Of a stretch of 64,000 nt of DNA, positions 38,331 through 47,017 are shown piece after piece. Both the position numbers and the translations under genes were made by a program. Under the pieces are notes generated by a model that saw nothing but the letters and a program-made list of their open reading frames with translations, had not been told where the DNA came from and ran no database searches. The first letter of the stretch is position 1. Every line of letters starts with the position of its first letter. Source of the stretch: Blastococcus saxobsidens DD2 (GTDB lineage Bacteria > Actinomycetota > Actinomycetes > Mycobacteriales > Geodermatophilaceae). The stretch lies in the NCBI RefSeq assembly GCF_000284015.1, contig NC_016943.1, positions 1 to 64,000 on the forward strand. Direction: 5' to 3'.

Positions 38331-38603
38331 TCAGCGCCAGCGCATCGACATGATCAGCCCGGCGACCATGGCACCGAACCCGATCGCGAAGTTCCAGGCC
38401 TGGAGCGTGACCATGAACGGGATCTGGTCACCGGCGACGTAGTAGACGACGATCCACAGCAGCCCGAACAGCATGAGCGCCGCCATGACGGGCGCGTACC
38501 AGCGCGGGCTGGGCTGCAGCGCCTTCGCCTGCGCCCCACGCGACCGGGCGACGTCCTCCGGGGGCGTGTACACCGACTTCTTGCGCACCTTCGACTTGGG
38601 CAC
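38331..38603 (-). CDS. crgA: Cell division protein CrgA
   Basis: CrgA is a small actinobacterial division protein that interacts with FtsZ, FtsQ and PbpA/FtsI at the septum. The 90-residue product has the typical N-terminus MPKSKVRKKSVYTPPED and two membrane segments (about 35–54 and 65–84). It ends SMRWR. GTG 38603 is chosen because the protein then begins at the conserved PKSKVR and GGGAG lies about 9 nt upstream. It stands alone on the minus strand opposite the DUF881 gene, as in related genomes. Confidence 0.95.
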   Translation of the reverse strand: MPKSKVRKKSVYTPPEDVARSRGAQAKALQPSPRWYAPVMAALMLFGLLWIVVYYVAGDQIPFMVTLQAWNFAIGFGAMVAGLIMSMRWR

Positions 38604-38738
38604 CCTACGTACTCCCTCCCGGAGGCCGGGCTCGATCTCCCCGGCCGGAACTGTCACCCAGACTAAGCTTCGCGGGGACGACGACGGCGCTGCCCCACCC
38701 GGGCGAGCCATCCCGCGTCGCGATCCGAGGAGGTGCCC

Positions 38739-39488
38739 GTGCCCCGCTCCCTGCTGCGTGGTGGGCGCCCCTCCGCCTGGAGCGCGCTGGTGCCCGTCGT
38801 CGCCGTCGCCGCGGGCCTGCTGTTCGCCACGTCCGGGCGCACCGCACAGGGCACCGACCTGCGCGCCGGCGAGGTCACCGAGCTGTCGCAGCTGATCGAG
38901 GAACGCGAGGCGGCGGTCGTCCGGCAGGCGCAGCAACTGGGGTCCCTCCAGGAGCGGGTGCAGCTGCTGACCGAGCAGGCCGCGGCCCGGAACGGGGCCG
39001 TGGCCGAGGCGCAGGCCATCGGGGCCACCGGGGCGGTACCGGCCGGCCTGGTGCCGGTCTCCGGCGATGGCGTGGTCATCACCCTCGACGACGCCCCCCA
39101 GCGCCCCGACGGCAGCCTGCCCGGCAACGCCCGGGCCGATGACCTGGTCATCCACCAGAGCGACGTCCAGGCGGTCGTGAACGCCGTCTGGGCCGCGGGG
39201 GCCGAGGGGGTGGCCGTCATGGACCAGCGGCTCGTCTCCACCAGCGCGGTGCGCTGCGTGGGCAACACCCTGCTGCTGCAAGGTCGCACCTACTCCCCGC
39301 CGTTCGTGGTGACCGCGGTCGTCGACGCGGCTGCGGTCGAGGCCGCTCTCGACGCCTCCCCGCAGGTGGGGATCTTCGAGCAGGCCGCCGACGCGTTCGG
39401 GCTCACCTTCGAGGTACGTGAGCGGTCCGAGGTCACCGTGCCCGCCTACGATGGCGGCCTCACCCTGCAGCACGCCGTCGCCCCCTGA
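38739..39488 (+). CDS. DUF881 membrane protein
   Basis: The 249-residue product has one N-terminal membrane segment (about 13–32), a coiled-coil stretch (about 45–80, LIEEREAAVVRQAQQLGSLQERVQLL) and an extracellular DUF881 domain with GDGVVITLDDAP and an NAVWAAGAEGVAVMDQRL motif. The family is common next to crgA and in division clusters of actinobacteria and Firmicutes; its role is unknown. GTG 38739 is preferred because AGGAGG is then ideally spaced. pabA/trpG follows after 61 bp. Confidence 0.9.
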   Translation: MPRSLLRGGRPSAWSALVPVVAVAAGLLFATSGRTAQGTDLRAGEVTELSQLIEEREAAVVRQAQQLGSLQERVQLLTEQAAARNGAVAEAQAIGATGAVPAGLVPVSGDGVVITLDDAPQRPDGSLPGNARADDLVIHQSDVQAVVNAVWAAGAEGVAVMDQRLVSTSAVRCVGNTLLLQGRTYSPPFVVTAVVDAAAVEAALDASPQVGIFEQAADAFGLTFEVRERSEVTVPAYDGGLTLQHAVAP

Positions 39489-39549
39489 GCGGGCAGCGGA
39501 TGCGGGACGAGGCCGACGTCCCACCGTCCCGCGAGGAGCTCCGACCGCG

Positions 39550-40209
39550 ATGACCGCCGCCGACCGTCCGGTCCTCGTCGTCGACAACTTCGACAGCTTC
39601 GTCTACAACCTGGTGCAGTACCTGGGCCAGCTGGGCGTGCGCTGCGTGGTGCGTCGCAACGACGCCGTGGACGTCGACGAGCTGGCCGACCTCGACGTCG
39701 CCGGGGTGCTGCTCTCCCCGGGCCCCGGGACGCCGGCCGACGCGGGTGTCACGGTGCCGATGGTGCGGGCCGCCGCCGAGCAGGGCACGCCGGTCCTGGG
39801 GGTCTGCCTCGGCCACCAGGCGATCGCGGAGGCGTTCGGTGCGGAGGTCGTCCGGGCACCCGAGCTGCTGCACGGGAAGACCAGCCAGGTGGTCCACGCG
39901 GGCCGCGGCGTGCTCGCCGGGCTGCCGTCACCGTTCACCGCGACCCGGTACCACTCCCTCGCCGTCGACCCCGCCACCGTTCCCTCCGAGCTGGAGGTCA
40001 CCGGGCACACCCCCTCGGGCCTGGTCATGGCGCTGCGGCACCGTGAGCTGCCGATCGAGGGGGTCCAGTTCCACCCGGAGTCGGTGCTCACCGAAGGCGG
40101 TCACCGGATGCTGGCCACCTGGCTGACGGTCTGCGGTCTGGCGCCGGACGAGGCGGCCGTGTCCGCCGCGACGGCGGCCGCGCAGCGGCTGTCCTCCGCC
40201 ATCCCCTGA
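39550..40209 (+). CDS. pabA: Aminodeoxychorismate/anthranilate synthase glutamine amidotransferase
   Basis: This class I glutamine amidotransferase subunit supplies ammonia for p-aminobenzoate (folate) or anthranilate (tryptophan) synthesis. The 219-residue product begins VLVVDNFDSFVYNLVQYLG, has the nucleophile Cys in GVCLGHQAI near residue 83 and the His–Glu pair in GVQFHPESVLTEGG near 176. The gene at this position is called trpG or pabA in actinobacteria and may serve both pathways; no synthase large subunit is nearby. GAGGAG precedes ATG 39550. Confidence 0.93.
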   Translation: MTAADRPVLVVDNFDSFVYNLVQYLGQLGVRCVVRRNDAVDVDELADLDVAGVLLSPGPGTPADAGVTVPMVRAAAEQGTPVLGVCLGHQAIAEAFGAEVVRAPELLHGKTSQVVHAGRGVLAGLPSPFTATRYHSLAVDPATVPSELEVTGHTPSGLVMALRHRELPIEGVQFHPESVLTEGGHRMLATWLTVCGLAPDEAAVSAATAAAQRLSSAIP

Positions 40210-40227
40210 GCAGCCTCGCCGGAACGA

Positions 40228-40262
40228 CGAAGGGCTCCTCCCGTGACGGGAGGAGCCCTTCG
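40228..40262. terminator. Bidirectional terminator between pabA and pknB
   Basis: CGAAGGGCTCCTCCCG (40228–40243) and CGGGAGGAGCCCTTCG (40247–40262) form a perfect 16-bp stem with a TGA loop, between the convergent pabA and pknB genes. Confidence 0.9.
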
Positions 40263-40275
40263 TCGTCGTACGTCA

Positions 40276-42201
40276 TCACTCGGTCTCTGCCTCGCCCTCC
40301 GGCGGGTTGAGCAGGACGATGATCTCGGCATCCGGCGGCAGCGGCGTGCCGGCCGGCGGCTCCGTGTCGATCACCTCGCTCGGCCCCACGTCGGGGTCTC
40401 CCTCACCGCCCACGTCCTCGAACCGGATGCTGCTGAAGCCGGCTGCCCGGAGGTTGGCCTCCGCCGCGGCGGCCGACTGCCCACGCACGTCCGGGACCGC
40501 GATGTCCTCGACTTCCGCGACCCCGCCGGAGACCTGCAGGACGATGCGCGTACCGGTGGAGGCGGGGCCGGCCGGCCCCGGGGTCGTGCTCACGACCGTC
40601 CCCGGCGCCTCCGCCGACTCGATCTCCTCCACGAGGATCTGGGCCTCGGTGAACCCTGCCTCGGTGAGGGTCGCGATCGCCTGGGCCTGCGGGACACCGG
40701 TCACGTCGGGCAGGTCGACCGTGCCCGTGGACAGGCCGAGGGTGACCGTCCCGTCGGGGGGCACCGGCGCACCAACGGCCGGCTCGACGCTGGCGACCGT
40801 CCCCTCCTCCTCGAGGGAGTCCTCCTCGCGGGTGTCGATGCTGCCGGTGAACCCGGCCCGTTCCAGGGCTTCCCGGGCCTGATCCTCGGTGAAGCCCACC
40901 AGGCTGGGCACGGTGATGCTGTCGGGGGCGACACCCACGACGAGCGCCACCTCGCTGCCGGGATCGACCTGCGCCCCGCCGGCGGGTGTCGTCTCGAGCA
41001 CCACGCCGACCTGGTCCGGGTCGGTGGTGTCCCGCTCCGCCACCTCGCCGACCGCCAGACCGGCGTCGGTGATCGCCTGCCGGGCCTCGGCCACGGGCTG
41101 GTCCACCACCGGCGGGACCTGGACCTGCTGGGCGACGACCGGAGGGGGCTCCGCACCGCCGTTCAGCGCCACGGCCGCGGCGATGGCACCACCGAGCAGC
41201 AGGACGGCCAGGACGGAGACGATCGCGATGATCCGCCGCTTGCGACGCCGTGCCTCCTCGTCGCCGTCCCAGTCGTCGTCGGCGTATCGGTAGCTCCCGA
41301 CCGGCGCACCGATGATCGCGGTCTTCTCGTCCTCGCCCATGACCGGCGTCGCCTCCACCCGCTGCCCGGCCAGCGCCCGCAGCAGGTCGTTGCGCATGTC
41401 GGCGGCCGACTGGTACCGGTTGGCCGGGTTCTTGCTCATCGCCTTCATCAGGATGGCGTCGAGCTCCGGCGGGACGTCGCGGTTGATCGACGACGGCAGC
41501 CGCGGATCCTCGCGCACGTGCTGGTAGGCCACCGAGACCGGCGAGTCACCGGTGAACGGCGGAGCCCCGGTGACCAGCTCGTAGAGCAGGCAGCCGAGGG
41601 AGTAGACGTCGGATCGGGCGTCGACACCCTCACCGCGCGCCTGCTCCGGGGAGAGGTACTGGGCGGTGCCGATCACCGCGGCGGTCGACGTCATGGTCGC
41701 CGCCGAGTCGGAGACCGCGCGGGCGATGCCGAAGTCCATGACCTTGACCGTGCCCTGGGGCGTGATCATGACGTTCCCGGGCTTGACGTCCCGGTGCACG
41801 ATGCCGTTGCGGTGGCTGAAGTCCAGCGCGCCGCAGATGTCCGCGGCCAGGCTCATGGCGCGCTCGATCGGCAGCCGGCCCTCCCGGCGGAGGACGTCGC
41901 GGAGCGTCTCGCCCTCGACGTACTCCATGACGATGTACGGCGTCGCACCGCTGGGGGTGCGGTCCTCGCCGGTGTCGTAGACGGCGACGATCGCCGGGTG
42001 GTTGAGGGACGCGGAGGCCTGCGCCTCCCGGCGGAACCGCACCTGGAACGACGGGTCGCGGGCCAGGTCGTTGCGCAGCACCTTGACGGCCACCTCGCGG
42101 CCGAGGCGCAGATCGCGTCCCAGGTGCACCTCGGCCATGCCGCCGCGGCCCAGGACTCCGCCGATCTCGTAGCGCTCACCGAGCACCTGCGGCGTGGTCA
42201 T
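40276..42201 (-). CDS. pknB: Serine/threonine protein kinase PknB with PASTA repeats
   Basis: PknB is the membrane kinase that senses peptidoglycan fragments and controls cell-wall growth. The 641-residue product has an N-terminal kinase domain (about 11–270) with GRGGMAEVHLG, AVKVLR, the catalytic HRDVKPGNVM and DFGIAR, and an activation loop rich in Thr/Ser. Next come a juxtamembrane region, one membrane helix (about 318–340, IIAIVSVLAVLLLGGAI), and four extracellular PASTA repeats (about 355–630). It is the last gene of the fhaA-to-pknB cluster and reads towards pabA. Confidence 0.96.
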   Translation of the reverse strand: MTTPQVLGERYEIGGVLGRGGMAEVHLGRDLRLGREVAVKVLRNDLARDPSFQVRFRREAQASASLNHPAIVAVYDTGEDRTPSGATPYIVMEYVEGETLRDVLRREGRLPIERAMSLAADICGALDFSHRNGIVHRDVKPGNVMITPQGTVKVMDFGIARAVSDSAATMTSTAAVIGTAQYLSPEQARGEGVDARSDVYSLGCLLYELVTGAPPFTGDSPVSVAYQHVREDPRLPSSINRDVPPELDAILMKAMSKNPANRYQSAADMRNDLLRALAGQRVEATPVMGEDEKTAIIGAPVGSYRYADDDWDGDEEARRRKRRIIAIVSVLAVLLLGGAIAAAVALNGGAEPPPVVAQQVQVPPVVDQPVAEARQAITDAGLAVGEVAERDTTDPDQVGVVLETTPAGGAQVDPGSEVALVVGVAPDSITVPSLVGFTEDQAREALERAGFTGSIDTREEDSLEEEGTVASVEPAVGAPVPPDGTVTLGLSTGTVDLPDVTGVPQAQAIATLTEAGFTEAQILVEEIESAEAPGTVVSTTPGPAGPASTGTRIVLQVSGGVAEVEDIAVPDVRGQSAAAAEANLRAAGFSSIRFEDVGGEGDPDVGPSEVIDTEPPAGTPLPPDAEIIVLLNPPEGEAETE

Positions 42202-42343
42202 CGACGGTCCTCTCGGGCGGTTCGGTGCGCCGTCCGCACCCCGGTGGCGCGGGGCGTCCCGGCGGTGGCTCCCGCGGACAGGAGGCCGTCGGCGAGCCTA
42301 ACCGCCGGATCGGCCGGAACCCGGGAGGCGAGGACCACCGGGC

Positions 42344-44089
42344 TCACTGGCCACCATCCGCCACTGGCGATGCATCGGTGGCCCCGTCTGTCGGGGTGGA
42401 GGGCACCGAGGTCGGTGTCGTCGTCGGCGTAGGGCTGGAGGAGGGACCGGTCGTCGTGGGGGCCGGCTCGCCACCGAGTGCCGGGTCCGCTCCGTCGTCC
42501 TCGTCCGCGCCTTCCTCCTCGCCCTCCTCGGCGGGTGGCTGCACGGGCCTGGTCGTGGTCGTCGTCGCCGGGCGCGACGACGTGGTCGTCTCGGGAGCCG
42601 GCTCGGTCGTCGGGACCGGCTCCTCCTCGTCCACCTCGTCGTCCTCGGCCGCCTCGGGGTCCCACCCGTCGACGGCGACCAGCAGCGTCACCTCGGCGCC
42701 CACCGGCACGGTTCCCTCGGGCAGGACGCCGGCGACGGCCCCCTCGTCCAGCTGCCGGCCGAGCGACTCCAGGAGGTCCTCGGGCGCCTCGTCCTGCGAG
42801 ACCACGAGGCCGGCTTCCCCGAGTTCCGCCGCCACCTCGTCGGCGTCCTCGCCGATGTACTCGGCGGCCACCAGCGTCACCGTGGTGGGGGAGGCGCTGG
42901 TGGTGGTGACGCTCGGCGCGGGGTCGGCCTGCGTGCGGCCCGGATCGTCGCCGTTCCCGGCCAGCAGCAGATACGTGGTGCCGGCGAGCAGCAGGAGGAA
43001 CACCACGGCCCCTGCCGCCCAGGCCCATCGACGGCCGGAGCCGCGGTCCGGCGGTTCCTCGGCCAGCCACTCCTCGTCGCCGTCCGGCGGCGCGTGCAGG
43101 GGCGGCATGGGCCGGGCGCCGGTGGCGGCGGAGACCGCGGGCATCCCGGCGGCCGGGGTGGCGAACACCTGGGTGCGCCCGTCGGCGCCGATGTCGACCA
43201 CCTGGGTGGGTGCCGTGGCCGGCGCGACGACGGAGGCGGCCGGGGTCAGGTCGCCGCCGTCGGCCACCCGCCGGATGGCGTCGGCGAAGGCGCCGCCATC
43301 GGCGAAGCGGTCGGTCGGGTCCTTGGCCAGGGCCCGCTCGACGAGCAGCCGGACGGCGGGCGGGACGTCGCCCGGCAGCGGTGGCGGTGGGCGGTTGATG
43401 TGCGCCAGGGCGATCGCTACCTGCGAGGCGCCGTCGAACGGACGTGCGCCGGACAGGCACTCGAAGCCGACGACGCCGAGGGAGTAGACGTCGGAGGCGG
43501 CGTCCACCTCCATGCCCTGCGCCTGCTCGGGGGAGAGGTACTGGGCGGTGCCCACCACCATGCCGGTGCGGGTCAGCGGGGCGGCGTCGCGGGCCTGCGC
43601 GATGCCGAAGTCGGTGAGCTTGACGACGCCGTCGGGGCGGACGATGAGGTTGCCCGGCTTGATGTCCCGGTGCACGACGCCCGCACGGTGCGCGGCGGAC
43701 AGCCCGTCGGCGGACTGGGCGAGCACGTGCAGCGTCCAGTCGACCGGGAGCCGGCCCTCCTCGTGCAGGATCGTCACCAGCGGCTGGCCCTCGACGAACT
43801 CCATGACCAGGAAGGCGAGGGTCTGCAGGCCGCTGTCGTCGGTCGTCTCGCCGTAGTCGTAGACCGAGGCGATGTTCGGGTGGGACAGCGCCGCGGTGTG
43901 CCGGGCCTCGTTGCGGAAGCGGGCCAGGAAGCTCGGGTCGTTCGTGTACTCGGTCTTGAGCACCTTCGCCGCGACGATGCGGTCCAGCACCTGGTCGCGG
44001 GCCTTCCACACCTCACCCATCCCGCCGGTCGCGATGGGCGCGGTGATCTCGTACCGCCCTGCCAGCAGGCTGCCGATGCCGAGTGCCAT
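42344..44089 (-). CDS. pknA: Serine/threonine protein kinase PknA
   Basis: PknA is the second essential-type kinase controlling cell shape and division. The 581-residue product has a kinase domain (about 12–275) with ATGGMGEVWKA, AAKVLK, HRDIKPGNLI and DFGIAQ. A Pro/Ala linker and one membrane helix (about 352–374) follow. The extracellular part holds one PASTA-like domain (about 395–475) and a long acidic Thr/Pro-rich tail. Most PknA proteins lack a PASTA domain, so this tail is longer than in Mycobacterium. The ATG overlaps the pbpA stop as ATGA. Confidence 0.95.
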   Translation of the reverse strand: MALGIGSLLAGRYEITAPIATGGMGEVWKARDQVLDRIVAAKVLKTEYTNDPSFLARFRNEARHTAALSHPNIASVYDYGETTDDSGLQTLAFLVMEFVEGQPLVTILHEEGRLPVDWTLHVLAQSADGLSAAHRAGVVHRDIKPGNLIVRPDGVVKLTDFGIAQARDAAPLTRTGMVVGTAQYLSPEQAQGMEVDAASDVYSLGVVGFECLSGARPFDGASQVAIALAHINRPPPPLPGDVPPAVRLLVERALAKDPTDRFADGGAFADAIRRVADGGDLTPAASVVAPATAPTQVVDIGADGRTQVFATPAAGMPAVSAATGARPMPPLHAPPDGDEEWLAEEPPDRGSGRRWAWAAGAVVFLLLLAGTTYLLLAGNGDDPGRTQADPAPSVTTTSASPTTVTLVAAEYIGEDADEVAAELGEAGLVVSQDEAPEDLLESLGRQLDEGAVAGVLPEGTVPVGAEVTLLVAVDGWDPEAAEDDEVDEEEPVPTTEPAPETTTSSRPATTTTTRPVQPPAEEGEEEGADEDDGADPALGGEPAPTTTGPSSSPTPTTTPTSVPSTPTDGATDASPVADGGQ

Positions 44090-45531
44090 CAGCCCCGCCC
44101 CTCGAAGTAGGCCGCCATGACCTCGCGGGCGATGGGGGCGGACACGTCGCCACCGGTACCCCCGCCGTTCGCCACGAAGACGGCGACGGCGATCTCCGGG
44201 TCGTCGGCAGGGGCGAAACCCATGAACCAGTTGTGGTCGGGGACGCCCTCGCGCACCTGTGCGGTGCCGGTCTTGCCGGCGACCTCGGTGCCGGGCAGCC
44301 GCGCGGCGCGGCCCGACCCCCGCTCCACCACGCTGACCATCATCTCGGTGAGCTGGTCGGCGACCTCGGCGGAGATCGGCTCGCGCAGCACCTCCGGGTC
44401 GGTCTCCTCGAGCACCGAGAGGTCGGGTGCACGCAGCTCGTCGACCAGGTACGGCTTCATCTGCACGCCGTCGTTGGCCACGGTGGCGGCCACCAGGGCG
44501 GCCTGCACCACGGTCATCCGGACGTCGCGCTGACCGATCGACGTCTGGGCGAGGGCGGCGTCGGACTCGATGTCACCGATCGTGCTCGGCACGACCTCGA
44601 GCGGGATCTCCAGGCCTTCGTCGTCGAGACCGAATGCCTCGGCCATGTCCCGGACCGCGTCCTCCCCCAGGTCGATCCCGAGCTGGGCGAAGGCGGTGTT
44701 GCACGAGATGGTGAGCGCGTCGATCAGCGGCTGCTCCTGGGTGCTGCTGCAGCGGGACCCGTTGAAGTTGGCGAGCGTGGTGGTCGACTGCGGCAGGGTC
44801 AGCAGGTCGACCGCCGGGACGACGGTCTCCGGGGTGTAGCCGTCCGCCAGCGCGGCGGCGGCGACGATCACCTTGAACAGCGATCCCGGCGGGAAGTTGT
44901 CCTCGATCCCGCGGTTCACCCGGGGGTCCGGGTCCTGCCCGGTGATCAGCTCCATGTTCTCCCGGATGACCTCGGGCTCGTGGCCGGACACCAGGCCCGG
45001 GTCGTAGGTGGGCGTGCTGGCCATGCCGAGGATGGCGCCGGTCCGGGGGTCGAGCGCGACGACGGCGCCGGTGAGGCCGTCCAGGCCGGCCATCGCGGCG
45101 GCCTGGACGGCGGGGTCGAGGGTCAGCACGACGTCCCCGCCGGCCGGATCGCGGCCGGTGAACAGGTCGGCGATCCGGCGGACGAAGAGCCGGTCGTCCT
45201 CGCCGGAGAGCACGTCGTTCATGGCCCGCTCCAGGTATCGATTCCCGTACACCAGCGAGTGGTAGCCGGTGATCGGGGCGTACAGCGGCCCCTGCGGATA
45301 GGTGCGCAGGTACGTGAGCCGGCCGTCGGTGGGCACCGACATGGCGATCTCGGTGCCGGCGACGATGATCGAACCGCGTTCGCGGTCGTAGGTCTCGGCC
45401 AGCACCCGGGTGTTGCGGTCGTCCTCGCGCAGGGACTCGGAGCGGACCACCTGGATGACGTTGACGTTGATGATCAGCAGGGTGAAGAGCACGAGGACGC
45501 TGATGGCGACACGACGCAGCGGCGCGTTCAC
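44089..45531 (-). CDS. pbpA: Penicillin-binding protein PbpA, class B transpeptidase
   Basis: PbpA cross-links peptidoglycan peptides outside the membrane. The 480-residue product has a short cytoplasmic start, one membrane anchor (about 7–25), an N-terminal non-catalytic domain and a transpeptidase domain. The catalytic motifs are SLFK (in NFPPGSLFKV), SCN (in LTISCNTAF) and KTG (in VAGKTGTAQV). Its start GTG overlaps the rodA stop as GTGA, and its own stop overlaps pknA, so rodA–pbpA–pknA are translationally coupled. Confidence 0.96.
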   Translation of the reverse strand: MNAPLRRVAISVLVLFTLLIINVNVIQVVRSESLREDDRNTRVLAETYDRERGSIIVAGTEIAMSVPTDGRLTYLRTYPQGPLYAPITGYHSLVYGNRYLERAMNDVLSGEDDRLFVRRIADLFTGRDPAGGDVVLTLDPAVQAAAMAGLDGLTGAVVALDPRTGAILGMASTPTYDPGLVSGHEPEVIRENMELITGQDPDPRVNRGIEDNFPPGSLFKVIVAAAALADGYTPETVVPAVDLLTLPQSTTTLANFNGSRCSSTQEQPLIDALTISCNTAFAQLGIDLGEDAVRDMAEAFGLDDEGLEIPLEVVPSTIGDIESDAALAQTSIGQRDVRMTVVQAALVAATVANDGVQMKPYLVDELRAPDLSVLEETDPEVLREPISAEVADQLTEMMVSVVERGSGRAARLPGTEVAGKTGTAQVREGVPDHNWFMGFAPADDPEIAVAVFVANGGGTGGDVSAPIAREVMAAYFEGRG

Positions 45532-46934
45532 GGCGTCACCACCTCGGTCGGGGCGTCCCCGAGCCGCACCGACGGCGCGTGCGGCGTGGCCGGCCGCCGG
45601 GCGGCGTCGCTGATCCGCACGAGCAGCGCGACGAGGACGAAGTTGGCCACCAGCGACGACCCGCCGTAGGCCAGGAACGGCGTGGTGAGCCCGGTCAGCG
45701 GGAGCAGTCCGGTGACGCCGCCCAGGACGACGAAGACCTGCCAGGCGATGGCGAACGCCAGCCCGGCGGCCAGCAGCTTGCCGAAGGCGTCCCGGACCAC
45801 GAGCGACGTGCGCAGCCCGCGCTCGACGAGGATGAGGTAGACGACGATCACGGCCACCAGGCCGAACAGGCCCAGCTCCTCACCGACCGCGGCGGCGATG
45901 AAGTCGCTCTTCGCGACCGGCACCTGGTCCGGGCGGCCACCACCGAGGCCGGCGCCGAAGAGGCCGCCGGTGCCCAGCCCGAACAGCGACTGCATCAGCT
46001 GGTAGCCGGCGCCGTCATAGTACGCGGACGGGTCCAGCCAGGTGTCCACGCGCTGCTGCACGTGGGTGAAGATCTGGTAGGCGATGAGCGCGCCGCCGGC
46101 GAACAGCGCGAGGCCGATGAACAGCCAGCTGGCGCGCTCGGTGGCGACGTAGAGCATGACCACGAAGATGCCGAAGAGCAGCAGCGAGCTGCCCAGGTCG
46201 CGCTCGAACACCAGCACCAGGATCGACAGGATCCAGGCGAGCAGCACCGGGCCCAGGTCGCGTCCCCGCGGCAGCTCCAGGCCGGCGACCTTCTTGCTGG
46301 CCAGCGCCAGCACGTCCCGCTTGTCGACCAGGTAGGCCGCGAAGAACACGACCAGGCAGATCTTGGCGAACTCCCCGGGCTGGATGGAGAAGCCGGCGAC
46401 CCGGATCCAGATCTTGGCGCCGTTGACCTCCGAGATGGAGGCGGGCAGCACCGCCGGCAGGGCCAGCAGCACGATGCCGAGCAGGGCGAGGGTGTAGGCG
46501 AACCGGGAGAGCGCGCGGTGGTCGCGCACGACGACCAGGACCGCCACGAAGAGGGCCACTCCGAGGGTGGCCCAGATCAGCTGCACGGGCGCGTCCTCGC
46601 GCGACGCCGTGTTCCCGGACATCTCGGCCGCCAGGTCCAGCCGGTGGATGACGGTCAGGCCCAGCCCCACGAGCAGGGCGACGGCGGGCAGGAGCAGCGG
46701 GTCGGCGTACGAGGCCCACCGGCGGACGACCAGGTGCGCCACGACCCACAGCGCGGTGATCCACCCGCTGAACGTCGCCATCTCCGGCCGGAGCGCGCCG
46801 GTGACCGTGAGGTCGACGATGGCCTGGGCGGCCATGGTGAGGACGACGGCGAACGCGAGCATCGCCGCCTCGGTCCCACGCCGGGTCGGCGTGGTCGCCG
46901 CGGTCTCCCGCGGGTCGGTGACGGGACCGGCCAT
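45528..46934 (-). CDS. rodA: RodA/FtsW-type peptidoglycan polymerase
   Basis: RodA is a SEDS glycosyltransferase that polymerises lipid II and works with PbpA. The 468-residue product has about ten or more membrane helices and the SEDS-typical segments NGAKIWIRVAGFSIQPGEFAKI, FERDLGSSLLLFGIF and the C-terminal TGLTTPFLAYGGSSLVAN. The ATG at 46934 follows GGAGG in the second unit of a 41-bp tandem repeat; an in-frame GTG at 46940 is less likely. A predicted 13-codon frame ends at TGATG on the rodA start, which may couple translation. Confidence 0.95.
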   Translation of the reverse strand: MAGPVTDPRETAATTPTRRGTEAAMLAFAVVLTMAAQAIVDLTVTGALRPEMATFSGWITALWVVAHLVVRRWASYADPLLLPAVALLVGLGLTVIHRLDLAAEMSGNTASREDAPVQLIWATLGVALFVAVLVVVRDHRALSRFAYTLALLGIVLLALPAVLPASISEVNGAKIWIRVAGFSIQPGEFAKICLVVFFAAYLVDKRDVLALASKKVAGLELPRGRDLGPVLLAWILSILVLVFERDLGSSLLLFGIFVVMLYVATERASWLFIGLALFAGGALIAYQIFTHVQQRVDTWLDPSAYYDGAGYQLMQSLFGLGTGGLFGAGLGGGRPDQVPVAKSDFIAAAVGEELGLFGLVAVIVVYLILVERGLRTSLVVRDAFGKLLAAGLAFAIAWQVFVVLGGVTGLLPLTGLTTPFLAYGGSSLVANFVLVALLVRISDAARRPATPHAPSVRLGDAPTEVVTP

Positions 46935-46935
46935 C

Positions 46936-47017
46936 AACACACCTCCGGTGGGGAACCGGTGCCTGCGGCGCTCACTAACACACCTCCGGTGGGGAACATG
47001 TGCCTGCGGCGCTCACT
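46936..47017 (-). repeat. 41-bp tandem repeat encoding two coupled minipeptides
   Basis: Two 41-bp units (46936–46976 and 46977–47017) differ at two bases. On the minus strand each starts with GTG, encodes 13 codons (MSAAGTGSPPEVC or MSAAGTCSPPEVC) and contains GGAGG. The first GTG overlaps the phosphatase stop (TAGTG), the second overlaps the stop of the first minipeptide (TAGTG), and the second minipeptide stop overlaps the rodA start (TGATG). Confidence 0.85.
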
